Assembly: GCA_020205615.1 (NCBI GenBank)
Contig: CM035151.1
Coordinates: 9,758,565-9,822,564, forward strand
Reading direction: 5' to 3'
Source: Panax quinquefolius
Taxonomy: Eukaryota > Streptophyta > Magnoliopsida > Apiales > Araliaceae
DNA length: 64,000 nucleotides
The translations under genes and the position numbers were made by a program. Shown here piece after piece: positions 28,985 through 40,908 of the stretch. The notes beneath the pieces are model-generated. The model did not search any database and was not told the origin of the DNA. It was given only the letters and a program-made list of their open reading frames with translations. Each line of letters begins with the position of its first letter. Within the stretch, counting starts at the first letter, position 1.

Positions 28985-29455
28985 AGATCTTGTTTACCAC
29001 TCGAGGTAGAACAAGTATATAAGGACATTTGTTTACCATTCGAGGTAGAACAATTTTATAAGGGCCATGGAATTTGTTTACCACTCGCGGTAGAACAAAT
29101 TCATAAGGACACTCCTGACAGTAAGGCTGTCATCGAATGGCCAGCGAGTCCGACCATACCTCCTTACTTCAGTGCATTTTGTTTACCACTCGCGGTAAAT
29201 CAAAATTAAAAGGACCATGAAATTTGTCTACTACGCAGGGTATAACAAAACCATAAGGACACTCCTGCCGAAAAGGCTACCATCGAATGGTCAGCGAGTC
29301 CACCCCGCCCCTCCTTACTTACGTGCCTATTGATTTACCACCTTGGTAAAAAACAATATTAAAAGGACTATAGGATTTGTCTACCACACGGGTAACAAAT
29401 AAATAAAGTCGCCATCGAATGGCGGTGAGTCCGACCATACCCTCCTTACACCATT
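28985..29455. repeat. Tandem repeat array in element O
   Basis: About three diverged units of roughly 150-190 bp. Each contains GTTTACCACTCG-GGTA words, ATAAGGACACTCCTG, CCATCGAATGG-CAGCGAGTCC and CTCCTTAC. Extra half-units at the left edge share the GTTTACCA-TCG-GGTAGAAC motif. The position close to the antisense frame fits the repeat-prone 3' region of Tat-type elements. Confidence 0.75.
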
Positions 29456-30010
29456 GTGAACTTAGGACAATAGGAAGAAGATCGGGTTGTGAAAAAGTGA
29501 ATCTTTTGTCTTTGAATCTGAACTTGACAAACTGCCAGATCGATTGTCCGAAGTAGAATATTTGTCTGTACACAACATCCATGAGCTCTACTTCTGCTAA
29601 TTGGGACATAAACCTCCTCAAAGCTTCTTACAAGCGGCCGGTCTTTTTGCGACTTTAGATGAATTTCTCCGAAGACAAGTATCTGGTGCGATTGTGCCTC
29701 GTGGATTTCCGGGAGTGTGATTTATGGATCTATTTCGGTGGAGTTTTTTGTCACTGTGGTGAGAATACTCGAAACAGAATGCCTTATTTGTATTCTAAGG
29801 TGTATACTCTCTGGATCAACTTATTCGTCTGCTGCGACCATAATCTTGAGAATCGATATAGTGAGGTACCCTTTTCGGATGCTCAGGAGTATGGTTCCTT
29901 GGTCTTCTTCGGCCATGAGGATCATCTTGAGACATGTCTTCAAAGTGTATAGACTGCTTTACTACGTGTTTTAGACTGGACATAATTGGACGCCTCGTCC
30001 TTCCCTTTCC
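29456..30010. other. Element O internal sequence, unassigned
   Basis: Open frames of up to 100 codons occur on both strands (for example 29319-29621 minus and 29659-29952 plus), but none shows a known domain and no gag or RT word is recognisable. It is probably degenerate gag-region or spacer sequence of O. Confidence 0.4.
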
Positions 30011-30152
30011 GCCATCCAAGACATCTGCCCACTTCTGCCATCCGAAGGATCTGCACTCAACTTTGCCAATCAAGGACTCGCTCCGGCTTTCCGCCATCCA
30101 AGCATTCGCTTTTAACTCGCCAACCGGAAGGATCTGCACCAACTTTGTCATC
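30011..30152. repeat. ~80-bp tandem repeats of element O, left half
   Basis: Two units, marked by CGCCATCCAAG at 30010 and 30092, also share GAAGGATCTGCAC and AACT-GCCAA words. The array is cut by element B and resumes at 42665 with the same period. Confidence 0.75.
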
Positions 30153-30157
30153 CGAAG

Positions 30158-32860
30158 TGTAAGACCCCAACTTATTATTAATGAAATTTAATTTTTCTAT
30201 TTATTATTTTGAAATAGTAAGGGTTGATTTGATTAATGTGGATAGTTAGGGTAAAATACGCAAATATTTCAAAATAAGCAAGTGGTAATAAAATATTCAT
30301 TGTTTGAGAATATTCATGCTTGTTTGGGAATATTCGAATTTACGACGCAAATGACAATGTGGGCCCCATAACTGAAAGCGATTGGATGAAGAAAACGATA
30401 AATATAAGTTGTTTAAAAATAACTACAGCAGTAGTTATTCACAATTAACACTTTGTTGGAATACCCTGGGTGGTTAAAACACAAGAATACGCGTTGTTGC
30501 AACAAGAAGACACTCAGTATTGCACCAATTATCAAGGCCTTTACTCAATAATGGTTACACGAATTTCTCGCTCAATTATTTTATTTTATTGATTCAATAA
30601 TTGCTACGTTGACATTTTATATCATTGTTGTTTCAATAATTGTCATTACACCGTATTTTCCATTATCAGATAATAATTCATATTATCTGAATAATATTAT
30701 TAGATAACATTATCGATAAATGTCTAGAAAATTTCGCCTAAGGAGAGGTTTGGTCATCTAATTCTCGCTACCAAGAAGGAGAGATCCTTATGGAAAGCCC
30801 TCTATCCAGGGAACCGCCTCGGTTGTCACAATTATGTGATTTCGTAATATTATTTATGAATAATTAATTATTAATTTATATGATGAGGAAAATATTGATT
30901 TTATGAGGATATAGATGGAGAAAATTTTTAATGTGACAATTGTTGAAAATTAATATTTTATCTTTTTTCGATAAAATAATTCATTTAAATATATTATTTT
31001 AATAATATATTAACGAGATATTTTACAATGAATGTGGGATATATGAGTATATGAGGAGGAAGAGTATTTTTGTGGCATTAAATGTTTAACACATGTTTTT
31101 GTGTGTTGGTGGACACAATTATTGGTAGAAATTTGATTATAATGTAAAATCGCTGGTTTGTGGATTTGGCCAATTTACATTTGGAATTTGGAAAAACTTT
31201 CTTCCGAAAAGTTGTAGAGAATTGAATTTCCTATAAAAATTCGCGAGATTCAATTTTACGATGAAAGGGCTATTTATTATGAATTATTGAAGTTCCAAGT
31301 TCAAATAATTGATTTTGGAAGTTTTAATTATTTATATCAACAAAAACGTTTTTGGTGAGTTTGTGAACCTTATTTAACATGTGTGGCTGGGTGTTTTTGA
31401 CCAAAAGGTGGGCTAAGGAAAATTTTTATAATTATATTAATATTATATTCAATTTTTGCTTTTGGTGTTCTAAGCATTTTCCTATAAATAAGGTGCTTTA
31501 TGTTAGAATTGAAAATGATAATGTAAACTGAAGTTTTCTCTATTTTCTCTCGATATATTGAGCGTATTCTTGTGAGTATACTTTGAGTATTGTTAGAGGC
31601 AAGTTCCTTCAAAGACTATATCCTAGATTCCAAATTTGTAAGTACTAATCTTTCGAGGTAAGGGATGTTATTTTCTTCTCAAATGATATTATTTCTTCAA
31701 TATCATTATCTTTGAAATATTGGTTGGAACTTTTTATCAAATTTGGAACTTTTTTTCACGCTTAAGTTACTTATTCATGAGTTATTATTCACGAGTTATT
31801 ATTCATGAGTTCTTATTCACGATTCTTATTCAAAGTACTATTCATGAAGCGTGAAGATGTTTTTTTGTGGAATTTCAATCTTTTGGTGTCAGATTCTTAT
31901 TCACGATACTAAGACTATTCACGATATCGACACTATTCAATCGAAAAATAAAATTTCTTCTTTTTGTCCAAAATATCTATTCGGATACTAGCTTTGATTG
32001 TATCCATGTTTTGATCATTCTTGAATTTTACACCACTATGATTATTTTTGAGGTATTTTTTGAATATGGATAAAACAAAGTACGAATCCTTAATCCTTAA
32101 TCCTTGTCATTTTGTTTCTTTGGATTCGTTTCTTTAAAATATTTTTCATCATCCCTCGTCTTAAGTGATGATATTATTGAATATCTTTTACCAGTAGGTG
32201 CAAAAGATGAATGATTTCTGAAGAATATCTTTGGTAGTAGCAAAGATGAACAGTGTTTAGATGAACATGACTAATCGATGAATATCTTTCACCAGAGCAA
32301 AAGATGAATATTTGATTCCGGATGTATATTGATTGATGTTCTGAGGATAAAAGATAGAGCGATGAACTTTTAAATTCATACATGTAAGATAGTAGTTTGC
32401 ATTTCTACTTAACTCTTCTAATGAATTATTATTTCACATGCTGAATATTGATTTAAAATTTGTTGTCTATCAGATTCTATTATATTTTTCCCCGTTGAAG
32501 ACTAACGGTAATTTGTTGTATATTATCTTAGTCATAATATTCTTTAATCGGGCTAGTTGAAGCTCACCCTTTTCCTTTTGTTCCATTTTTCTTCTCGTGA
32601 GGCGGTAAGAATATAGCGAGTAGTAATGGGGTATGGAATGAAGGTTTTAGAAAGAATTATTTAGTAGTCCTCACCATTTTGTAAAATAATGTATCAATAA
32701 ATGTGATGAGGATTTATTTGAGTATAGATATATGCTGTAAGATAATATTTGTATTCAAACTCACAGCTTTTTCTTGTTGTAATAATAAAGTTGTAGTTGT
32801 TTACGTACTATGTATTGACAACTCGTAATGGGTGATGTATACCTATTTTGGGGCGCCACG
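30158..32860 (+). repeat. 5' LTR of element B
   Basis: 2,703 bp from TGTAAGACCCC to CGCCACG. It has a three-unit version of the tandem array (about 32180-32310) and a TATA-like CTATAAATAA at 31482-31491. Confidence 0.93.
31482..31491 (+). promoter_or_regulatory. TATA box of B 5' LTR
   Basis: CTATAAATAA, at the same LTR position as the A TATA boxes, with the same TTTTC-C context upstream and GGTGCTT downstream. Confidence 0.55.
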
Positions 32861-33046
32861 GTTGGTATCGTAGCTTAGGGATATGATCTCCGGCGGAGAT
32901 CGGGGAATAATCCAGGAGGGAGAGACGAGTAAATCCTTCGCCTAGTGTGTCCTACCTAAGCTTATTTTTTTGGTCAAGATATAAGGATATTATGTGATAT
33001 ATTGATTTCCTTAATTAACCCTTGTTTTATGACGATTGATTTGAGA

Positions 33047-34160
33047 ATGTCGAATCGAGAATATTAACAATGGAAATGAGACCGTGGAGACGCCTCAGAC
33101 TCACCAACGAGGAGAACGTGGCAACAGTCGGCAATGTTCCTCCCGTGAACAACACCAATCGGCGAGATGATGAATGAGGGATGTTTAGAAGCTTTTTGCG
33201 CTCATGCAAAATCGCACGAGGAGACTCATGTTCAAAATACAGAGGAAATGATAAGAATTCACGGGTTGTCGCCCAAGCGATTCAAAGAGTTGGGACCACC
33301 GAATTTAAGGAAAGCCAGATCCGATCACGGCGGAAACATGGGTCAAACAAATTACCAAGATATTCGATGTCTTGGGATGCACTGAGGAACAGAAGGTTCC
33401 ATTCGCCACCTTTATGTTCCGTGGCAAGCGCATTCATTGGTGGGGAGTCATGAAGCGCACTCCATCCAAATTGCAAGACTCAAAGATGTCTCGGGAAACG
33501 CTTTCAGAACTATTTAATGACAAATACTTTCCGAAAGTGTTAAATCATTATATGAAGGAAGTGGAGTTCATCGATTAGAGCAAAACAAATGACGGTGTCT
33601 CAAAGACGCGAGGCAAAGTTTGCAGAGTTATCCAGTTTCAGCACCTCATTTGGTGGAGAATGAGGAACATATGACACGGATGTTTCTTAGAGGTTTAAAC
33701 CCGACATACGCCAAGATCTCATTTCTCATAAACTTTCTCTATTCAGATGTCAGAACGAAAGGCTCAATTATTAGAGGCGAGATAACGAGTACTGGCGGTC
33801 GGTGAGGACTACAACCGAGGATCGCATCGGAGATAAAGATCAATGTAATAATGATAACCAATGGAGAAAGAAACAGACGGACAAAATGGTAACCACTCGG
33901 GTGGTAATCATGGCCATGAAAATAGAAGAAGCGAGTCAGAGGAGATTTTAAAAGAGGAGATTTAACAATGACCTATGAAGAAGACGGTCTTGCAAGAAAG
34001 AATCGGTTCTAAGTGGAGGAGAACGACCACTTGGCCATTATATGCTATAAATGCGGAAAGAGGGACATATCACCCAAACCGTCCACAACAGTTCAAGGTA
34101 TGCTATAATTGTGGAAAGGAAGGACATATCGCTTTTCGAGATCAGACAGTAGAATAAACC
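33047..34160 (+). pseudogene. Element B gag (frameshifted)
   Basis: Homologous to A gag. Capsid words are better preserved than in A: PFATFMFRG and WWGVMKRTP near 33390-33470, LFNDKYFPK at 33510, and HLVENEEHMTRMFLRGLNP at 33645. The zinc knuckle near 34100-34140 reads CYNCGKEGHIAFRDQ with the last Cys missing in this frame. Several frame changes separate these blocks. Confidence 0.84.
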
Positions 34161-34289
34161 TAGTTCAATGGGATGGTGACTCAAAAGATCGTCCCGTAAA
34201 AGTCAAAGTCAACGATTCCGGAAGAGCGTTTGTTGTGATCGGGTCATAATGCGAGGAACCCAAACGAGGTGATCACGAAGTAAGCTATT

Positions 34290-37200
34290 TATAAATTCTT
34301 GCTAAGTTTATACCTTACTTGACAACCGGTCTTTACCCATTCATTTATCTCTCTCGCTTGTGCTCAACGCTTAAACTTCGACGGAGAAATTAGACTTTGA
34401 CCTATCTCGTGGAAACTCCGTTAGAGAAACTTTCATCACATCCAATCGCTTATAAATCTTGTTTGATTCAAGTTGGCACCATTACTCATTGCATTGACCT
34501 TATCTCTTTAAAGATATTTGCTTTTGATGTGATTTTAGGGATTGATTGGTTAACTACTCATCATGCAAAATTGATTGTTTTCGTAAGGTTGTTAGTTTTC
34601 ATATTCCTAACCAACCGTTGTATTTAATTCAACAACTAAACCATTAAAATCAATCACCGTCATATCTAATCATAAAGCTATTCGCTTATTGAAAAACGGA
34701 TGTCAAGCTTTCTTAGCCCATGTTATGGATTTGAATAAAGACACGCCAAATTTGAATAATATTCTGTTGTTATTGACTTTCCCGACGATTTCAAGAACTT
34801 CCTGCCTACCCCGTAACGTGAAGTTCAATTCTTTATCGATCTTGAACTCGACAAAGCCCATTTCTAAAACCCCATATCGAATGGCTCTATTGAACTTCAG
34901 GAGTTAAAGGTCCAACTACGAATTGTTGGACATCGGCTTTCATTCGATCCCAATACATCTCCTCGGGGTGCTCCTGTTTTATTTGTAAAGAAGAAAGACG
35001 GAGTATGCGATTTCAGACGACTATCGGGAATCGAACCATGTCACCATCAAGAATAGGTATCCTCTACCTCGTATTGATGACTTGTTTGACCAAATTGCAA
35101 AGGGCACAATTCTTTTCAAAAATCGATCTTCGTTCGGATATCATCACCAAGATTAGAATTGAGGATATTCCAAAGACCGCCTTCGTAACTTCGTAGATGG
35201 GCATTATGAATTCTTAGTCATGTCTTCGGATTGACTAATGCTCCTGCTGGCTTTTCATGGATATGATGAACCGAGTATTCAAGGAATATTTGGATCGATT
35301 CGTTGTTGTCTTTATTGATGACATCCTTATATATTCCAAAAGTCGTGGAAGATCATGAGCACCATTAGAAATTTGGTACTCCAAAGGCTTCGTGAAAACA
35401 AACTATATGCCAAATTGAAGAAATGCGAGTTCGGCTCGAGGAAGTAGCATTCCTTGGGCACGTGGTGTCAAAACATGGAGTATCTCGCTGATCCCGTGAA
35501 GATTCAAGCAATACAAAGTCGGGAGCAACCAAAGTCGGTGGATCAAGACGTAGCTTTTTGGGCTTATTTGGTTATTATCTGAGATTCGTGGAAGGGTTTT
35601 TCTAATCGCTACTCCATTAACTCTAACTCGGAAGGATACAAAATTCGTTTGGGAGCGAAGAACGCGAGAAGAGTTTCCAAGAGCTTAAGAGAGATTTATT
35701 TTAAGACTGTTCTAACAATACCATCCGGTTCGGATGGATTTGTTATCTACAAATGATGCTTCGTGCAAAAGGTTAGGATGTGTTCTCATGCAACGTGGGA
35801 AAGTCATAGCCTATGCCTCATGACAACTTAAAGAGTATGAGAGGAATTATCCTACTCATGATCTAGAGTCAAGCAAATCCTTTCGCGCTAAAGATATGGA
35901 GGCACTATCTATATGGGGAGAAAGTGGAGATATATTCGCACCATAAAAGCCTTAAATATTTCTTCACTCAAAAAGAACTCAACACGCTAAGCAATGACGT
36001 TGGCTCGAGCTATTGAAAGACTACTACCACACTATTCAATACCATCCCGAAAAGCGAACGTGGTAGGCGACGCGTTGAAAGTAGAAGATCATACGCAGGA
36101 ACGAGTGCGATGATGTCAAGTATACGACAGAGCCAACTTTAATAGAAAAAGTTAAGGTCGCTTCAAGCCACCGACTTGAGTCGATGCGTATGAAGAAGAA
36201 AGTACAAGAAGGAGCTATTCCTAAGCGAGAATTGATGAAGAAGGAATACTTGAGTCCACTCTAGACTTTGTGTTCCTAACGACTCACGATTTGAAAGACA
36301 AGATTATGATGGAGGCACACAATACACCATTTGCAATCCATCCCGGAAGTACTAAAATGTATCGTGATCTTGACATACATTTTGGTGGAACAATATGAAG
36401 AGAGAGATTGCAAAGTTTATCTCAATGTGTTTAACTTGTCGGCGTGTAAAAGCGGAGCATCCCGGTACCTAAGGGTCCGTTGCAACCACTTGAGATTCCG
36501 AAATGGAAGTGGGAACACATTACCATGGATTTCATTCACGGGTCTTCCTACGGTTTCTCAGGCATCAATGCTTTATTTGGGTTATTGTTGATAGATTAAC
36601 CAAGTCCGCTTCATTTCTTGCCGACACGGAGACTTATTCACTGAACGCTTCTTTAGTATGTGACGTGAATGAGATTGTGAGGTCAGCATGGCACGCTCAG
36701 ATCCATAGTTTCGGATCGTGACCCAAGATTCACTTCAAGATTTTGGGTTAGCTTGCAAAAAGCTATGGGCACGAATTTATGATTCGATTCGCATACCATC
36801 TTCAAACCGGATTTTGACAATCGAAAGGACTATTCAAACTCTTCAAGATTTATTAAGACTCATGTCCCAGACTTCAAGGGCATTGGGATAAGTATATATC
36901 ATGGTGGAATTCTCCTACAACAACAGCTTATCGCAAGTATAGGTGTGGCTCCTTTTTGAAGCATTATATGGGCGAAAGTGTCGCTTCCAAAGTATGTTGG
37001 GACGAGGTGGGTGAAGCAACATTGTTGGGACCCGAAGTTTAGTACGTATGACTACGGAAAAGATCCAAATGATTCGACAACGATACAAAACAAGACAAAA
37101 TCGACAAAAGAGTTACAAGATTTGGGAAGAGAGAAAGCTCAATCCACGATTTATTGGTCCATTTCAAATCCTCGACCGAAAGTAGAAATGTAGCCTATAG

Positions 37201-37500
37201 ACTCGCGTTATTCGAAAGTATGTCTCGTGTTCATAATGTGTTTCACATATCCGCATTTTCAGAATATGTGAAAGACCCGAACCACGTTATAGAAGTTAGA
37301 ACCGGACGAGATACCAAGACTTAACGATGAGGAGGTACTCGCCAAGATCTTGGATAGGAAAGAGCATGTCCTACGCCAAGAAAGCGTCATACCACAAGTT
37401 AAAGTTTTGTGGAGGAATCACGCTATAGAGGAAATGACCAGGAATTGTAAATGAAATGAAAGCGAGGTATCCTCACCTTTTCAAACACTGCAGACGACGC
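34290..37500 (+). pseudogene. Element B pol (protease-RT-RNase H-integrase, frameshifted)
   Basis: Protease region at about 34306-34345 (LLD followed by a broken TG). RT at about 34985-35560, with the catalytic FIDD at 35311-35322. RNase H at about 35740-36100. Integrase at about 36290-37060, with a MDF-then-GLP word near 36523. A chromovirus-type C-terminal tail lies at about 37340-37480. Breaks do not coincide with those of A except in a few GC-rich places. The polypurine tract before the 3' LTR is degenerate (GAGGGAGG at 37527-37534). Confidence 0.85.
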
Positions 37501-37534
37501 CAATTTCGAGGACTAAATTTCATAATGAGGGAGG

Positions 37535-38479
37535 TCAGAAGACCCCAACTTATTATTAATGAAATTTAATTTTCTATTTATTATTTTGAAATAAGTAAGG
37601 GTTGATTTGATTAATGTGGATAGTTAGGGGTAAAATACGTAAATATTTCAAAATAAGCAAGTGGTTATAAAATATTCATTGTTGTCGGAGAATATTCAGA
37701 TCGTTGTGGGAATATTCGTGCATTTACCTGCCAAAGCCCATGGGGGCCCATATAACTGAAAAAGCGATTGGATGAAGAAAACGATAAATATAAGTTGTTT
37801 AAAAATAATCTGCCAGAGTATATGCAATTAACACCGTTGGAATACCCGGTGGTTAAAACACAAGATGTCTGGCGTTGTCACACAAGAAGACACCAGTATC
37901 GCACCAATTATCAAGGCACTACTCAATAATGGTTATGATGAATTAATTGCTCAAAGATTTTATTTTATCGATTCAATAATTGCTACGCCGACATTTTATA
38001 TCATTGTTGTTTCAATAATTGTCATTAATCGTATTTTCCATTATCTGAGCAATAATTCATATTATCCTGAATAATATTATTAGATAACATTATCGACAAT
38101 GTCAGAAAGTTCGCTCAAGGAGAGGTTTGGTCATCTAATCAATGCTACCAAGAAGGAGAGATCCTTATCGAAAGCCCCTCTATCCCAGAACCGCCTCCGG
38201 TTGTCAATAATGTGATTCTCGTAATATTATTTATGAATAATTAATTATTGATTTATATGATGAAAAATATTGATTTTATGAGGATATCATGGAGAAAATT
38301 TTTAATGTGACAATTGTTGAAAATTAATATTTTATCTTTTTCCGATAAAATAATTCATTTAAATATATTATTTTAATAATATATTAACGATGATATTTTT
38401 ACAAATGAATGTGGGATATATGAAAGATATGAGGAGGAAGAGTATTTTTGTGGCATTAAATGTTTAACATATGTTTTTG
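37535..38479 (+). repeat. 3' LTR of element B, first part
   Basis: 945 bp homologous to 30158 onward. Its first bases read TCAGAAGACC where the partner has TGTAAGACC, so the terminal TG is damaged. It ends with TTTTG, the TSD of D. Confidence 0.88.
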
Positions 38480-40903
38480 TGTGACGCCCCAAAATTAGTG
38501 TATACGTCACCCATCTCGAAGTCGCCACTTATACTGGTACATAAATTCAAATACAACTTATTAATATAACTGCGTAGGTATGATAATACGACATAAACTA
38601 TGAAGTTTGAATACAAATATTGTTTACTAGATATTATACAAACTCAAAAGCGAGTTCTCATTACAACTATTATCACACTATTTCACGTAATAGTGAGGAC
38701 TATTAATGCTATCCTCCTCGACCATTACTTCGCTCCCCGACTGTCTCCAAATATGTTTCTCATTTCAAGAGAATAAATTGAAAGAAAAGGTGATTTCAAC
38801 TAGCCCAAGAAGAAATATTACGACCAAGATAATGCGTAATAAATTATCATTAGCCTTCAACAGTTGTTAAACCGATAAAATACAATAAAGACAACCAGTT
38901 TTAATCTGCAATGGAATAAAGAATCCATTAAAAGAGTCAAGTAGAGAATAAAGTCTACTATCTTTTAGGTTTTAAAAGGTTTTCATCAATTTTATCACCG
39001 AGACTCAAATTTTAATAAATAAACCACCACATCTAATCATCCCCGCACTCTACTGGCCAAGGATTTTCATCAAATTATCAATGGTCACGACTATACCGAA
39101 TCACCCCCTGGTCATAATCATACCAAAAATTATCCATCAACGTGCATTACAGCCAATCGGAGGACTTTGTCACATCATTTATATCAAGTCACGATTATAC
39201 CGAATGATCCCTCGTCATAATCATACTAAGTTCATCTACGCATCGTAGTTCAAAAAGATAACATAATATAACATGAGGATGATGACAATGACATAATAAT
39301 TCAATAAAACAAGTTCAAGAATTATTTAATCCAGCGAATTATTAACGCCCAAATTGTCAACACGACATCGTTTTAAGCAGAAGTAAAATTCAAGAATGAT
39401 CGAAGAATATTTCCATGAAAGATATCATTGGATGAAACGCAAATATCAAGGATATTCTACTAATTTCATGGAGTATATAAGTCAAAGTTTTAACCAACCC
39501 AGATAATAAAGAATGGAATAACAAAAGAAATCACCACGCACGCAGATTGTGATGTAAAGTTATTCCAACATAATAATAATAATCGGAACCTGGTCGGGTG
39601 AAATTCACACCGACATGTGATGTTCCAAATGTAATAATAAAGATGGAATCCGATCCGCCAGAAACACACGATGATAGATATTCCAACAGAATAATAAAGA
39701 CGGAACTGTGTCCTGCCAAAAACACATGCATGTGATGTTCCAACAGAATAATAAAGATTTTAACCAGTCAGGTGTAAAACACATGCATGGATGTTCCAAA
39801 TGTAATAATAAAAGAATGTCACCAAGATAGTAAGAAATCACAGATACAAAAGTTATTCCAATGTAATAATAAAGAAATGGAATAACATAAGGATTTCACC
39901 AAGTATAGTAGATCTGGCGATACAAAGTTATGTATAGTAGATGCCACTTTTACAAAAGTTATTCCAATGTAATAATAGTGAATGGAATAATGTAAGTTCT
40001 CTTCAAGAAGAAAGAATAACACCCTCACCGTAAAAGAACCGAATATAAGTAAGTGAAGTAGTAGAATACTCTTCTTCTTTCTATAACTTTCTCTATAGCT
40101 TCTCTCTATAATTTTCTCTGTAGTTTCAATGAATTCGTAAAGAAAATAATGAAGGAATGAGCTTCTATTTATGTAAAAATGGAACGATAAGAATTAATCC
40201 ATGAACTATCTGTATTGATTTACTTTAATCTGATCATCCATATTTAAAGAAAAATCTTTTAAATAAAATATAATATATTCTATTTATATAAAACATTTTA
40301 CTACGCAAACACTACGCAATACTACGCAAAACACTACGCAAAAATACTACGCAACACTACGCATAATAAAATATAATATATTCTATTTATGTAATAACTT
40401 TAATAAAGTATTCTATTTTATATAAAAAATGTTTCTTTTATTACGTTAATAATAATGAATAAAACAAAACGCCATTATCGCTATAATAATTCATATTATT
40501 AATCGACAATAATGGAATCAAACCGAAGTTGACTTCTCACATAAGATCAATAATCAATACCGTGCTTACTACGCAACCACACGACATCGTATTTTTTACT
40601 ACCGAAAGTAGTTCAACAAGATCAACCAGAAACTTCCGCCGTTATTTCAATAAAATATTTTTGTCGCGTTTTTCAATCCGACAATAATTTCGCTATGGGG
40701 TCCACCAATGATTGAGTCATTGATTTAATATTCCCTCGCTAAACCTAATATTCCCCGACCAATCGAATATAATATAACCACTGCATACTTTGCAAAATTT
40801 ATAAATACTACCCATAACTATAATATTATCTCAAATTCACACCATAATATTAAAAATTATTTCACCAAATTTAAATCTTTATTAATAAAAACTGGGTCTC
40901 ACA
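38480..40903 (-). mobile_element. Solo LTR D, nested in B's 3' LTR
   Basis: 2,424 bp with TGTGA...TCACA ends and TSD TTTTG (38475-38479 and 40904-40908). Orientation is minus by similarity to the other LTRs: it starts TGTGACGCCCC like C and retains equivalents of their landmarks (CAACTAGCCC near 38798, TAAATTATCATTAG near 38850). There is no gag or pol and only one LTR copy, so it is a solo LTR, the usual product of LTR-LTR recombination. The sequence is clearly diverged from A, B and C: a related but different family. It contains its own short array near 39570-39990 (TGTAATAATAAAG words) and ACTACGCA repeats. Confidence 0.88.
40298..40368. repeat. ACTACGCA short tandem repeats in solo LTR D
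   Basis: Six or seven copies of ACTACGCAA-type words are spaced by 0-6 bases. This is a minisatellite-like patch in D only. Confidence 0.8.
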
Positions 40904-40908
40904 TTTTG

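Noticed and set aside
40298..40368. ACTACGCA repeats as a CRISPR or centromeric array
   Set aside because: Only a few 8-9 bp words within a solo LTR; a minisatellite patch is sufficient.
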